A stretch of 64,000 nt of DNA from Pseudomonas sp. S04 (GTDB lineage Bacteria; Pseudomonadota; Gammaproteobacteria; Pseudomonadales; Pseudomonadaceae): contig NZ_CP019427.1 of assembly GCF_009834545.1 (NCBI RefSeq), positions 765,001 to 829,000 of the forward strand, read 5' to 3'. A program made the translations under genes and the position numbers. Positions 20,800-28,817 of this stretch are shown here, piece after piece (the stretch's first letter is position 1; every line of letters starts with the position of its first letter). The notes under the pieces are model-generated. The model was not told where the DNA came from and did no database searches. It was given only the letters and a program-made list of their open reading frames with translations.

Positions 20800-22203
20800 T
20801 TATCGCGCGACCGACAGCGCTCGTGTGCGGGCAACCCGCATGCGGTAGGCCACGTACAGGATCGCGACCCAGACCGGAATCGCGAACACCGACGCCCGTA
20901 TGCCCGGGATCGCCAGCATCACGCAGACGATCATGAGCATGAAGGCCAGGCACAGGTAGTTGGTGTAGGGCGACCAGAATGCCTTGAAGCCCGGGACGAT
21001 GCCTTTGAGGTGCATGGCCTTGCGGAACTTCAGGTGCGTCAGGCTGATCAGCGCCCAGTTGATCATCAGCGAAGCAACCACCAGGGCCATCAACAGCTCC
21101 AGCGCACCGTGGGGTGCCACGTAGTTGACCACCACGCACAGCAGGGTGACCAGCGCCGAAACGCTCAACGCCAGCAGTGGCACGCCTTGCTTGGTCAGCT
21201 TCATCAACTGCTTGGGTGCATCGCCCTGTTCGGCCAGGCCGTAGAGCATGCGGCTGTTGCAGTAGACGCCGCTGTTATAGACCGAGAGTGCGGCGGTCAG
21301 GACCACGAAGTTGAGGATCTGCGCCGCCGTGTCGCTGCCGATCAAGGCAAAGATCTGCACGAACGGGCTGCCACTGTAGGCATCGCCGGAAGCGCCGAGG
21401 GTCTGCAACAGTTGGTCCCAAGGGTACAGCGAGAGCAGCACGGTGAGTGCGCCGACGTAGAAGATCAGCACCCGGTAAACCACCTGGTTGATCGCCTTGG
21501 GAATCACTTTGCGCGGCTCGCTGGCCTCGGCAGCGGTGATGCCCACCAGCTCCAGGCCACCGAAGGAGAACATGATGAACGCCATCGCCATCAGCAGGCC
21601 GGTGGTGCCATTGGGGAAGAATCCGCCGTGCTCCCACAGGTTGCTCACCGAGGCCTGCGGGCCGCCGGTACCACTGAACAGCATGTAGCAACCAAGGGCG
21701 ATCATGCCGATGATGGCCACGACCTTGATGATCGCGAACCAGAACTCCATCTCGCCGAACACTTTGACGTTCATGGTGTTGATCAGGTTGACCAGCACAA
21801 AGAACACCGCCGCGCTGACCCAGGTCGGCACCTGCGGCCACCAGAACTGGATGTACTTGCCGACGGCGGTCAGCTCCGCCATGCCCACCAGCACGTACAG
21901 CACCCAGTAGTTCCAGCCGGACAGGAAACCGGCAAACCCGCCCCAGTAATTGTGGGCGAAGTGGCTGAAAGAACCGGCGACCGGTTCCTCGACAATCATT
22001 TCGCCGAGCTGGCGCATGATCAGGAAAGCGATGAACCCGGCAATCGCATAGCCGAGAATCATCGAGGGGCCCGCTGACTTGAGTACACCTGCGGAGCCGA
22101 GGAACAACCCTGTGCCAATGGCACCACCCAAGGCGATCAGCTGGATATGTCTGTTCTTCAGCCCTCGCTTGAGTGTGCCCTGTTGCTGTATTTCATCCGC
22201 CAT
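20800..22203 (-). CDS. AroP-like amino-acid permease (APC family)
   Basis: A 467-residue inner-membrane transporter of the amino-acid transporter (AAT) group with about twelve hydrophobic helices. The AAT signature 'IALGGAIGTGLFLGSAGVL' lies at residues 22-40, and 'MRQLGEMIVEEPVAGSFSHF' and 'FGGLELVGITAAEASEPRKV' are typical of AroP/GabP relatives. ATG 22203 is preceded by AGAAGG. Its place between kynBA and antCBA makes aromatic substrates such as tryptophan, kynurenine or anthranilate likely, but the exact substrate is an inference. Confidence 0.88.
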   Translation of the reverse strand: MADEIQQQGTLKRGLKNRHIQLIALGGAIGTGLFLGSAGVLKSAGPSMILGYAIAGFIAFLIMRQLGEMIVEEPVAGSFSHFAHNYWGGFAGFLSGWNYWVLYVLVGMAELTAVGKYIQFWWPQVPTWVSAAVFFVLVNLINTMNVKVFGEMEFWFAIIKVVAIIGMIALGCYMLFSGTGGPQASVSNLWEHGGFFPNGTTGLLMAMAFIMFSFGGLELVGITAAEASEPRKVIPKAINQVVYRVLIFYVGALTVLLSLYPWDQLLQTLGASGDAYSGSPFVQIFALIGSDTAAQILNFVVLTAALSVYNSGVYCNSRMLYGLAEQGDAPKQLMKLTKQGVPLLALSVSALVTLLCVVVNYVAPHGALELLMALVVASLMINWALISLTHLKFRKAMHLKGIVPGFKAFWSPYTNYLCLAFMLMIVCVMLAIPGIRASVFAIPVWVAILYVAYRMRVARTRALSVAR

Positions 22204-22280
22204 CTGGTTACCTTCTAGTTGTTTTGGTCCGGCTGTGTTGCACCCCGACAGCTTATTCAATTACCGCCCGTTTGTGAGCG

Positions 22281-23303
22281 TCAGACGTTGCTTTCGGTGA
22301 ATTTTTCGTAATATAGCTGCACCTTTTCCAGGCTTTGCGCCGCCAGCCAGGTCTTGATCGACTCGACCATCGGCGGTGGTCCGCAGACGTACATGTCGGC
22401 GGCGCTGTCGCGCCATTGGCTGGCATCGAAGTGCTCGGCGATGTAGCCGCGCTTGCCGGTCCAGGCTGGCGTGGGTTCGCTGACCACCTCGGTGTAGCGA
22501 AATCCCGGCAGGTGCTGGGCGTAGGCCTGGATGCGCGCGGCCTCGCACAGATCGGCTGCATCGCGCACCCCGTAGTACAGGTGCACCGGCTGATCACAAC
22601 CGCGTGCGGCCATTTCGTCGAGCATCCCCAGCAGCGCCGACAAACCGGTGCCGCCGGCCACCAGCACCAGTGGCCGGGTGATGTGGCGCAGGTAAAACGC
22701 CCCCAGTGGCGCTTCCAGTTCGATGCGATCGCCGACCTGGCAACGCTGGCGGATGTAGTTGCTCATGGCGCCGTCCGGCAGCAGGCGAATCAGGAACTGC
22801 AGCTGATTGCTGGCGTCGGGGCGGTTGGCGAACGAGTAGGAACGTTTGCTGCTGGTGCCGGGAATCAGCAGCCGCGCGTATTGCCCCGGGAGGAAGTCCA
22901 GCAGCGGTGCGCCGGGCTCCAGCGCCAGGTGCAGGATCGCGGTGCTGGCCGAGACCTGGGTGACCTGGCTGACGGTGCCGCTGAGCTGGCCCGGCCCGGC
23001 GGCGTTGCACAGGCTGGACGCGAAGTCGAAGTAGAAGGCGGCATCGGACTTCACCCGGGTCTGGCAGGTGAGCATCTTGCGCTGTTGCAGGTCCAGGCTG
23101 GAGAGGGCTTCCTCGTCCACATAGTCCTGGCTGTAATCGCCGGATTCACAGCGACCCTGGCACGTGCCACAGACCCCTTCGCGGCAATCCAGGGGAATCT
23201 TGATGCCATTGCGCAGCGCGGCATCGAGCAGTATTTCGTTGGCCTGCACGGGAAAGAACAGGGTCTTGCCGTCGGCAAAGCTGAACGCGACCTTATGGTT
23301 CAT
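22281..23303 (-). CDS. antC: anthranilate 1,2-dioxygenase electron-transfer component
   Basis: The 340-residue reductase passes electrons from NADH via FAD and a [2Fe-2S] cluster to the oxygenase AntAB. Residues 39-50 hold the plant-type ferredoxin cysteines 'CREGVCGTCQGRC', with the fourth Cys in 'MLTCQTRV'. The FAD-binding motif 'KRSYSFANRPDASN' and the NAD-binding 'VLVAGGTGLSALLGML' come next, followed by 'YVCGPPPMVESIKTW'. TTGGAG precedes the ATG. A type-2 repeat pair separates it from antB, yet the gene order ant A-B-C is kept. Confidence 0.95.
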   Translation of the reverse strand: MNHKVAFSFADGKTLFFPVQANEILLDAALRNGIKIPLDCREGVCGTCQGRCESGDYSQDYVDEEALSSLDLQQRKMLTCQTRVKSDAAFYFDFASSLCNAAGPGQLSGTVSQVTQVSASTAILHLALEPGAPLLDFLPGQYARLLIPGTSSKRSYSFANRPDASNQLQFLIRLLPDGAMSNYIRQRCQVGDRIELEAPLGAFYLRHITRPLVLVAGGTGLSALLGMLDEMAARGCDQPVHLYYGVRDAADLCEAARIQAYAQHLPGFRYTEVVSEPTPAWTGKRGYIAEHFDASQWRDSAADMYVCGPPPMVESIKTWLAAQSLEKVQLYYEKFTESNV

Positions 23304-23322
23304 TCACAACTCCAAAAAAGCC

Positions 23323-23414
23323 GTAGCAGCTGTCGAGCCCGCGAGGCTGCGTTGCGTGTTCGCAGGACCGCCCTCGGGGATTGGCGCGCCTCGTGGGCTC
23401 GGCAGCTGCTACAG
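23323..23414. repeat. inverted pair of second REP type (GTAGCAGCTG...GAGCCCGCGAGGCTG)
   Basis: Left arm gtagcagctgtcgagcccgc and right arm gtgggctcggcagctgctac face each other, with ggctgcgttgcg and cgcgcctc between. The element sits inside the ant operon, between antB and antC. The same family recurs at 38696 and 57379. Confidence 0.85.
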
Positions 23415-23415
23415 G

Positions 23416-23907
23416 TCACAAGTGGTAGAAGTCGAGCACCGAGTTGATGGTGTCGTTGAGCAGCAGCACGTGCTTGCGGGTGATCAGCCAGCTGTCGTTG
23501 TGCGGCGTCAGGCGATAAGTGGCATTGCCATAGAACTGCTCGGAAGTGGCCAGGCGGTAGAACAGGGTGTGCCAGTTCAGGCGCACCTCCAGTTCGCCTT
23601 GGGGCAGCTCGCTGATCCGCACGTTATTGATCAGGTGCAGGGTGCGCGGCATGGGCGTGGCCGAGGCGGCCTTGCCGGTGCGCAGGCGAAACACCCGGTC
23701 TTCCAGGCCAGAACGGTTGGCGTAGTAGATCAGCGACATCTCGCGCTTGGGGTCCTGGGTGTAGACGTGCTCGGAGTCCCATTGCGGCAGGTGGAACTCG
23801 CTCTGCTCAGCGAACAGCTGGAGATAGGCGTCCCAGTCCTTGGCGTCGCACAACTCGGACTTGCGGTAGAAAAACTGCTCGATCTGATACTGCAATTGCG
23901 CATTCAT
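23416..23907 (-). CDS. antB: anthranilate 1,2-dioxygenase small subunit
   Basis: The 163-residue beta subunit of the ring-hydroxylating dioxygenase has the cone-shaped SnoaL-like fold and no cofactor; it stabilises the AntA hexamer. Typical segments are 'QFFYRKSELCDAKDWDAYL' and 'YANRSGLEDRVFRLRTGKAA'. ATG 23907 is chosen, with GAGGTGTGACC giving a proper 7-base spacing. A GTG at 23913 overlaps the antA stop but is too close to the GAGG. It is directly downstream of antA. Confidence 0.94.
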   Translation of the reverse strand: MNAQLQYQIEQFFYRKSELCDAKDWDAYLQLFAEQSEFHLPQWDSEHVYTQDPKREMSLIYYANRSGLEDRVFRLRTGKAASATPMPRTLHLINNVRISELPQGELEVRLNWHTLFYRLATSEQFYGNATYRLTPHNDSWLITRKHVLLLNDTINSVLDFYHL

Positions 23908-23909
23908 GG

Positions 23910-25298
23910 TCACACCTCACGCAGCTTCAGGGATTGTTTGTCCAGGCCGTCGAGCAGGAACTTCTGCCAGTTGGCATGCTGGTTGACGTACAGCCCTTCG
24001 TGGGTGAACTCGGTGCCGGTCATGGCCGGAGAGATGCCGATGGCCTCGCTGTTGGGCGTGGCGCCCGTGGCCCAGCGATGGCTGCCGCGGGAGATATCGC
24101 TCCAGCGCTCCAGGCGTGCCTGGAAACCGCGCTGGGCTTCACGGAACTCCACCAGGTCGTCTGGAGTGCCAAGGCCGGAGACGTTGAAGAAGTCCTCGAA
24201 CTGGCGAATGCGGTTTTCGCGGTCGGCGTCCGACTCGTTTTTCACCCCCAGGCACTGGCTGATGATCTCGGTCTTGTTCCACGCCACCGGGCGGATGATG
24301 CGCAACTGCGAGCTGATCTGGTCGAGGAAAAACAGGCTCGGGTAGACATTCAGGTTGCGCAGGCGATGCATCATCCATTCGGCCTTTTGCTGGCCGTGTT
24401 CTTCGATCAGGCGCGGCATGATGGTCGCGTAGCCGGAGCGTACCGAGGGGTTGGGCATGTCACTGAACAACACGCTGTGCCCGTTGTTGAAGGCGAACCA
24501 GCCGTCATCGGTGTTGGCATCGCCGGCACCGAGCTTGCTGTAGTCCAGGGTGCTGCCGCCGGCGCTGCCGTTTTCGCTGTTGACCTGCTGGCGATGCTGC
24601 ACCGTGGCCACGTAGTTATAGTGAACCGTGCTGACGTGGTAGCCATCCAGGCCATTCTCGTTCTGCAGTTTCCAGTTGCCATCGTAGGTGTAGGCCGACT
24701 TGCCGGGCAGCACCTCCAGTTCGCCGGTGGGCGACTGCGCGACCATCATGTCGAAGAACACCCGGGCGTCACCCAGGAAGTCTTCCAGGCTGTCGCTGCC
24801 CTGCACATCGAGGCTGATGAACACAAACCCCTTGTAGCTCTGGATGCGCGCCTTCTTCAGGCCGCGAGTGGCCTTGTCGAAGCCTTCCGGGTACTCGCCC
24901 GGGGCCTTGACCTTGACCAGGCGACCGTCGCTTTTGTAGCACCAGGCATGGAATGGGCAGGTGAAGGTCGACTGGTTGCCCTTGCCGACCCGGGTCAGGG
25001 TGGTGCCGCGATGCTGGCAAGCGTTGATCAGTGCATTGAGCTGGCCGTCACCGTCGCGAGTGATGATCATCGGCTGGCGTCCGGCACGCATGGTGACGAA
25101 GTCGTGGTTATTGGCCAGCTCGCTTTCGTGGCAGGCGTAGATCCAGTTCTTCTCGAAGATCAGCTCCATTTCCAGGTCGAACAGCTGCGGTTCGGTGAAC
25201 ATCTCCCGGGCAATGCGAAACACGCCCTCCACCGGACGGAAGTCCAGGCAACCTTCGATAAACGTTTTCCACTGCTCGAGGTTTTTCTCGCCACTCAT
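23910..25298 (-). CDS. antA: anthranilate 1,2-dioxygenase large subunit
   Basis: Catalytic alpha subunit that turns anthranilate into catechol with release of CO2 and ammonia. The 462-residue protein has a Rieske centre, Cys94/His96 in 'ACQHRGTTL' and Cys114/His117 in 'CPFHAWCY'. The mononuclear-iron motif has Asp218, His221 and His226 in 'NGLDGYHVSTVHYNYV'. ATG 25298 is preferred, with AAGG upstream; an open extension to 25340 lacks similarity. It is the first gene of antABC and is divergent from the AraC-type gene antR. Confidence 0.96.
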   Translation of the reverse strand: MSGEKNLEQWKTFIEGCLDFRPVEGVFRIAREMFTEPQLFDLEMELIFEKNWIYACHESELANNHDFVTMRAGRQPMIITRDGDGQLNALINACQHRGTTLTRVGKGNQSTFTCPFHAWCYKSDGRLVKVKAPGEYPEGFDKATRGLKKARIQSYKGFVFISLDVQGSDSLEDFLGDARVFFDMMVAQSPTGELEVLPGKSAYTYDGNWKLQNENGLDGYHVSTVHYNYVATVQHRQQVNSENGSAGGSTLDYSKLGAGDANTDDGWFAFNNGHSVLFSDMPNPSVRSGYATIMPRLIEEHGQQKAEWMMHRLRNLNVYPSLFFLDQISSQLRIIRPVAWNKTEIISQCLGVKNESDADRENRIRQFEDFFNVSGLGTPDDLVEFREAQRGFQARLERWSDISRGSHRWATGATPNSEAIGISPAMTGTEFTHEGLYVNQHANWQKFLLDGLDKQSLKLREV

Positions 25299-25697
25299 GG
25301 GTCTGCGCCTTTTTTTATTCAAGCTAATCGGTGCGCACATTAGAGAGAGCGGGGCGGGGCAGGGTCTATCCGGTTACTCGACGAAGGCAATCCACAAAAT
25401 CCGCTGGGGCCGACAACGGGCAGTGGGTGCGGGTAACACCTGGGCAGCGAATACCCATCGCTGCGCCCCAAACGATGAACGGCTGCCTCAACCGGCAGCA
25501 TTGAGGTACTGTTTTGCCCAGTTTGGAGGACTGTGCCAGGGCGACTATCCTGCTCTGCTGCGCCGGGTTATCCGCTTATTCGGCGATTGCTATCCATCGA
25601 CTCAGGGAGCGGGTCGAGTGGTCTGGAACTTGCTCCGTCCAAACCAGAGGTGCGCCGTCAGAGTGCACTGAAAAAATATTGCCGTGGGTGTGCCGTG
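25299..25697. other. antA-antR divergent promoter region
   Basis: About 400 bases without a convincing gene. Three 'ctatcc' words occur at about 25365, 25549 and 25590, and might be parts of AntR sites, but no clear paired repeat was found. The frame of antR is open back to 25533 without similarity to the family. Confidence 0.5.
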
Positions 25698-26711
25698 ATG
25701 AGTAGCAAAGCCGATCCGCAGAGTCGCGATATTCGTATCGATCACTATGACCTTGAAGGGGCCAGGACCTGGATGTCCGGTATCTGTGGCCCTCATCGCC
25801 TGGAAACCGCCACCCCCGAGCGGATCCGTTTTCACCACAGTGCCAATGTCTTCAAGTCGATGGCCACCACCCTCGGTACCATCGAGTACGGCACCGACGT
25901 GACGGTGGATATCGAAGACGCCGAGCACTTCAGCAGCTACAGCCTCAGCCTGCCGCTGGTGGGTGAGCAGGAGCTGCGCAAGAACGGCAGCCTGCTGCGC
26001 TCGGATCGTGACCAGGGGGTGATCATTTCACCGAACGAAAACCAGGTGCTGGCGATTTCCGGCGACTGCCGCAAGGTCCAGGTGGTGATCACCCGAGCGG
26101 CCATGAGCGAGTCCCTGGAAGGCATCCTGCAACGTCCGCTCGACGCACCGCTGCGCTTTGAACCGTTGATGGATGCGGTGGATGGCGCATCGGCCGCGTG
26201 GTGGCGCATGGCGCGCTATTTCATTGCGGAGCTTGAGCGCAGCAGCTCGCTGTTTGACCAGGTGACCTTCACCCGCGACATCGAAAGCTCGTTGATCAAG
26301 GGCCTGATCCTCGCCCAGCCCAATAACTACTCCGAGGAGCTGCGCGGGGTGCTGGGGGTGAAGGTGCCGCACTACCTGGTGCGGGCCAAGCAGTACATCC
26401 ACGACAACGCCCGCGAAGCCTTGCACCTGGAAGACATCGAGGCCGCGGCGGGGGTGTCGCGGTTCAAGCTGTTCGAGGCGTTTCGCAAATACTTCGCCCT
26501 GTCGCCCATGGCCTACCTGAAAAAACACCGCTTGAATGCAGTGCGCCAGGACCTGCTCGAACACGGTCAGGCGCGCAATATCTCCGAGGTTGCCATGGCC
26601 TGGGGTTTTACCCACATGGGGCGTTTTTCCGCCGAGTACCGCAAGCTGTTCGACGAGTCCCCCAGCGCGACCGTGCAGCGCAACGAAGCCCGGCGCATGC
26701 GCGGGCTGTGA
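25698..26711 (+). CDS. antR: AntR, AraC/XylS-type activator of antABC
   Basis: A 337-residue AraC-family activator, known in Pseudomonas to respond to anthranilate and switch on antABC. The N-terminal effector part is AraC_binding_2-like ('HHSANVFKSMATTLGTIEYG'). The C-terminal double HTH shows 'HLEDIEAAAGVSRFKLFEAF' and 'NISEVAMAWGFTHMGRFSAE', then 'YRKLFDESPSATVQR'. ATG 25698 (or GTG 25695) is the likely start. It is divergent from antA, the standard place for antR. Confidence 0.92.
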   Translation: MSSKADPQSRDIRIDHYDLEGARTWMSGICGPHRLETATPERIRFHHSANVFKSMATTLGTIEYGTDVTVDIEDAEHFSSYSLSLPLVGEQELRKNGSLLRSDRDQGVIISPNENQVLAISGDCRKVQVVITRAAMSESLEGILQRPLDAPLRFEPLMDAVDGASAAWWRMARYFIAELERSSSLFDQVTFTRDIESSLIKGLILAQPNNYSEELRGVLGVKVPHYLVRAKQYIHDNAREALHLEDIEAAAGVSRFKLFEAFRKYFALSPMAYLKKHRLNAVRQDLLEHGQARNISEVAMAWGFTHMGRFSAEYRKLFDESPSATVQRNEARRMRGL

Positions 26712-26723
26712 GCTGTTGCCGGG

Positions 26724-27197
26724 CTACTTGCGCGCGACCAGGTCGAGCAGGTCGTCGCGCTCCTTGATCTTCTGCAGGACGATTTCCGAGCGGATATCGG
26801 TGACCCCCGCCGTGCGGTTGAGCTTGTTGACGATGAAATCCGAGAAGTGCTTGAGGTTGCGCGCCTGCACCCGCAGCACGTAGTTGCTGGCGCCGGTGAT
26901 CACGTAGGCGGTGGCCACTTCCGGCCACGACTGGACCTTCTTGATAAAGGTCTCGTGCCAGTCCTCCGTGTCCTGGCGCAGGGACACATGGACAATGGCC
27001 TCAAGCTCCACCCCCAGGCGCTCGGCGCTCAGTTCGGCGCGATACCCGGTGATGATTCCCTCGCTCTCCAGCAGGCGTAAACGACGCAGGCAGGCCGAGG
27101 GTGACAGCGAGACCTTTTCCGCCAGTTCCTGGTTGCTGATGCGCCCATCCTGCTGCAGGTGATGGAGGATCCGCAGGTCTGTGGAGTCGAGATTCAT
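26724..27197 (-). CDS. kynR: KynR, Lrp/AsnC-type regulator of the kynurenine genes
   Basis: A 157-residue Lrp/AsnC-family regulator. The N-terminal HTH is 'DLRILHHLQQDGRISNQELA', followed by 'EKVSLSPSACLRRLRLLESE', and the C-terminal RAM domain binds the ligand ('YVITGASNYVLRVQARNL'). In P. aeruginosa KynR senses kynurenine and activates kynA, kynB and kynU. It is divergent from kynU across a 186-base gap holding two related inverted sites. Its 3' end faces antR's 3' end with a 12-base gap. Confidence 0.92.
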   Translation of the reverse strand: MNLDSTDLRILHHLQQDGRISNQELAEKVSLSPSACLRRLRLLESEGIITGYRAELSAERLGVELEAIVHVSLRQDTEDWHETFIKKVQSWPEVATAYVITGASNYVLRVQARNLKHFSDFIVNKLNRTAGVTDIRSEIVLQKIKERDDLLDLVARK

Positions 27198-27266
27198 GGT
27201 TTGAATAAATCCGCGTTTTTATCGGTTGGATTCGAATAATCTTCGAGATAACTACTATATGACCTC

Positions 27267-27328
27267 GCACTTTGCACGAAAATTCTGCAAGCCTTCGTTC
27301 ATTATTTGCTCATCGTGCAAGTGCGAAA
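27267..27328. promoter_or_regulatory. pair of inverted KynR operator candidates
   Basis: GCACTTTGCACG at 27267-27278 and CGTGCAAGTGC at 27314-27324 are the same site in opposite orientation (one extra base in the first), with about 35 bases between them. The second continues into aagtgcgaaa, which is repeated exactly before kynB. Paired sites spaced by several helical turns suit an Lrp-type octamer. Confidence 0.6.
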
Positions 27329-27383
27329 ACCTCCGGAAATCGGTGCTCGCCGGCCGCATGCCACTTAAAGAACAGGACCGACA

Positions 27384-28634
27384 ATGACCACAAGAAACGC
27401 TTGCCTGGCGCTCGATGCCGAGGACTCCCTGGCCCCTTTGCGTGAACAGTTTACCTTGCCAGCCGGGGTGATCTACCTCGACGGCAACTCCCTGGGTGCC
27501 CGCCCGGTCGCCGCTTTGGAGCGTGCCCAGGCAGTGATCGCCCAGGAGTGGGGTGACGGCTTGATCCGCAGCTGGAACAGCGCCGGCTGGCGTGACCTGC
27601 CGCAACGCCTGGGCAATCGCCTGGCCAGCCTGATCGGCGCGGGCGACGATGAAGTGGTGGTCACCGACACCACCTCGATCAACCTGTTCAAGGTGCTCGG
27701 TGCAGCGCTGAAAGTGCAGGCCGGTCGTGCACCGGAGCGCAAGGTGATCGTCAGCGAGTCGAGCAACTTCCCCACCGACCTGTACATCGCCCAGGGCCTG
27801 ATGGACCTGCTGCAACAAGGCTACAGCCTGCGCCTGGTGGACACCCCCGAGGCGCTGGCGCAGGCCATCGACCAGGACGTCGCGGTGGTGCTGCTGACCC
27901 ACGTCAACTACAAGACCGGCTACATGCACGACATGGCGGCCATGACCGCGCTGATCCACGAATGTGGCGCGCTGGCCATCTGGGACCTGGCTCACTCGGC
28001 GGGTGCGGTGCCGGTGGACCTGCGCCAGGCCGATGCCGACTACGCCATCGGTTGCACCTACAAATACCTCAATGGCGGTCCGGGTTCGCAGGCGTTTGCC
28101 TGGGTCTCCCCGAAGCTCTGCGACCTGGTTGCGCAACCGTTGTCGGGTTGGTTCGGCCACGTCCGCCAGTTCGACATGGAGTCCGGCTACGAGCCGAGCA
28201 AAGGCATTGCGCGCTACCTGTGCGGCACCCAACCGATCACCTCGCTGGCCATGGTCGAGTGCGGCCTGGACATCTTCGCCCAGACCGACATGCCCAGCCT
28301 GCGCCGCAAGTCCCTGGCCCTGACCGACCTGTTCATCCAGTTGGTCGAGGAGCGCTGCGCGGCCCACGACCTGACGCTGATCACCCCGCGTGAACACGCC
28401 AAGCGTGGCAGCCACGTCAGTTTCGAACACCCGCAAGGCTACGCGGTGATTCAGGCACTGATCGCCCGGGGCGTGATCGGCGACTACCGTGAGCCGCGGA
28501 TCATGCGGTTCGGCTTCACCCCGCTGTACACCAGCTTCACTGAAGTGTTCGATGCGGTGCAGATCCTCGGCGAGATCCTCGACCAGGAAACCTGGGCCCA
28601 GGCGCAGTTCCAGGTGCGCCATAGCGTGACCTGA
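27384..28634 (+). CDS. kynU: kynureninase
   Basis: PLP enzyme that cleaves kynurenine to anthranilate and alanine. The 416-residue protein has '[19 protein letters not shown]' near the N-terminus and '[17 protein letters not shown]'. The Asp in '[17 protein letters not shown]' and the Lys of '[17 protein letters not shown]' form the PLP site. 'WFGH' and '[17 protein letters not shown]' are also as in KynU. It joins the kynBA products to the antABC substrate. Expression is probably under KynR, as the two inverted sites lie just upstream. Confidence 0.96.
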   Translation: MTTRNACLALDAEDSLAPLREQFTLPAGVIYLDGNSLGARPVAALERAQAVIAQEWGDGLIRSWNSAGWRDLPQRLGNRLASLIGAGDDEVVVTDTTSINLFKVLGAALKVQAGRAPERKVIVSESSNFPTDLYIAQGLMDLLQQGYSLRLVDTPEALAQAIDQDVAVVLLTHVNYKTGYMHDMAAMTALIHECGALAIWDLAHSAGAVPVDLRQADADYAIGCTYKYLNGGPGSQAFAWVSPKLCDLVAQPLSGWFGHVRQFDMESGYEPSKGIARYLCGTQPITSLAMVECGLDIFAQTDMPSLRRKSLALTDLFIQLVEERCAAHDLTLITPREHAKRGSHVSFEHPQGYAVIQALIARGVIGDYREPRIMRFGFTPLYTSFTEVFDAVQILGEILDQETWAQAQFQVRHSVT

Positions 28635-28652
28635 CTCATAGATTCACCGGAT

Positions 28653-28758
28653 CCCTGTAGGAGCGAGCCTGCTCGCGATGAACGTCAACGATAACGCGTG
28701 CTGCCTGAAACAACGCGTCGCCCTCAGGTTCTTCGCGAGCAGGCTCGCTCCTACAGGG
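28653..28758. repeat. REPIN of the GTAGGAGCGAGCCTGCTCGCGA type
   Basis: Left arm ccctgtaggagcgagcctgc and right arm gcaggctcgctcctacaggg are exact inverted repeats flanking about 65 bases, between kynU and the permease gene. This is a third flavour of REP core in the window; a single copy recurs at 31125. Confidence 0.9.
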
Positions 28759-28817
28759 TGGTGGCGAACCTCTATCGACGATGTGCTCTAAAAAAATAAT
28801 ATCCAGAGGACAGATAC

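Noticed and set aside
25533..25697. N-terminal extension of AntR
   Set aside because: The frame is open but the residues do not match AraC relatives, and the region must hold the divergent ant promoters.
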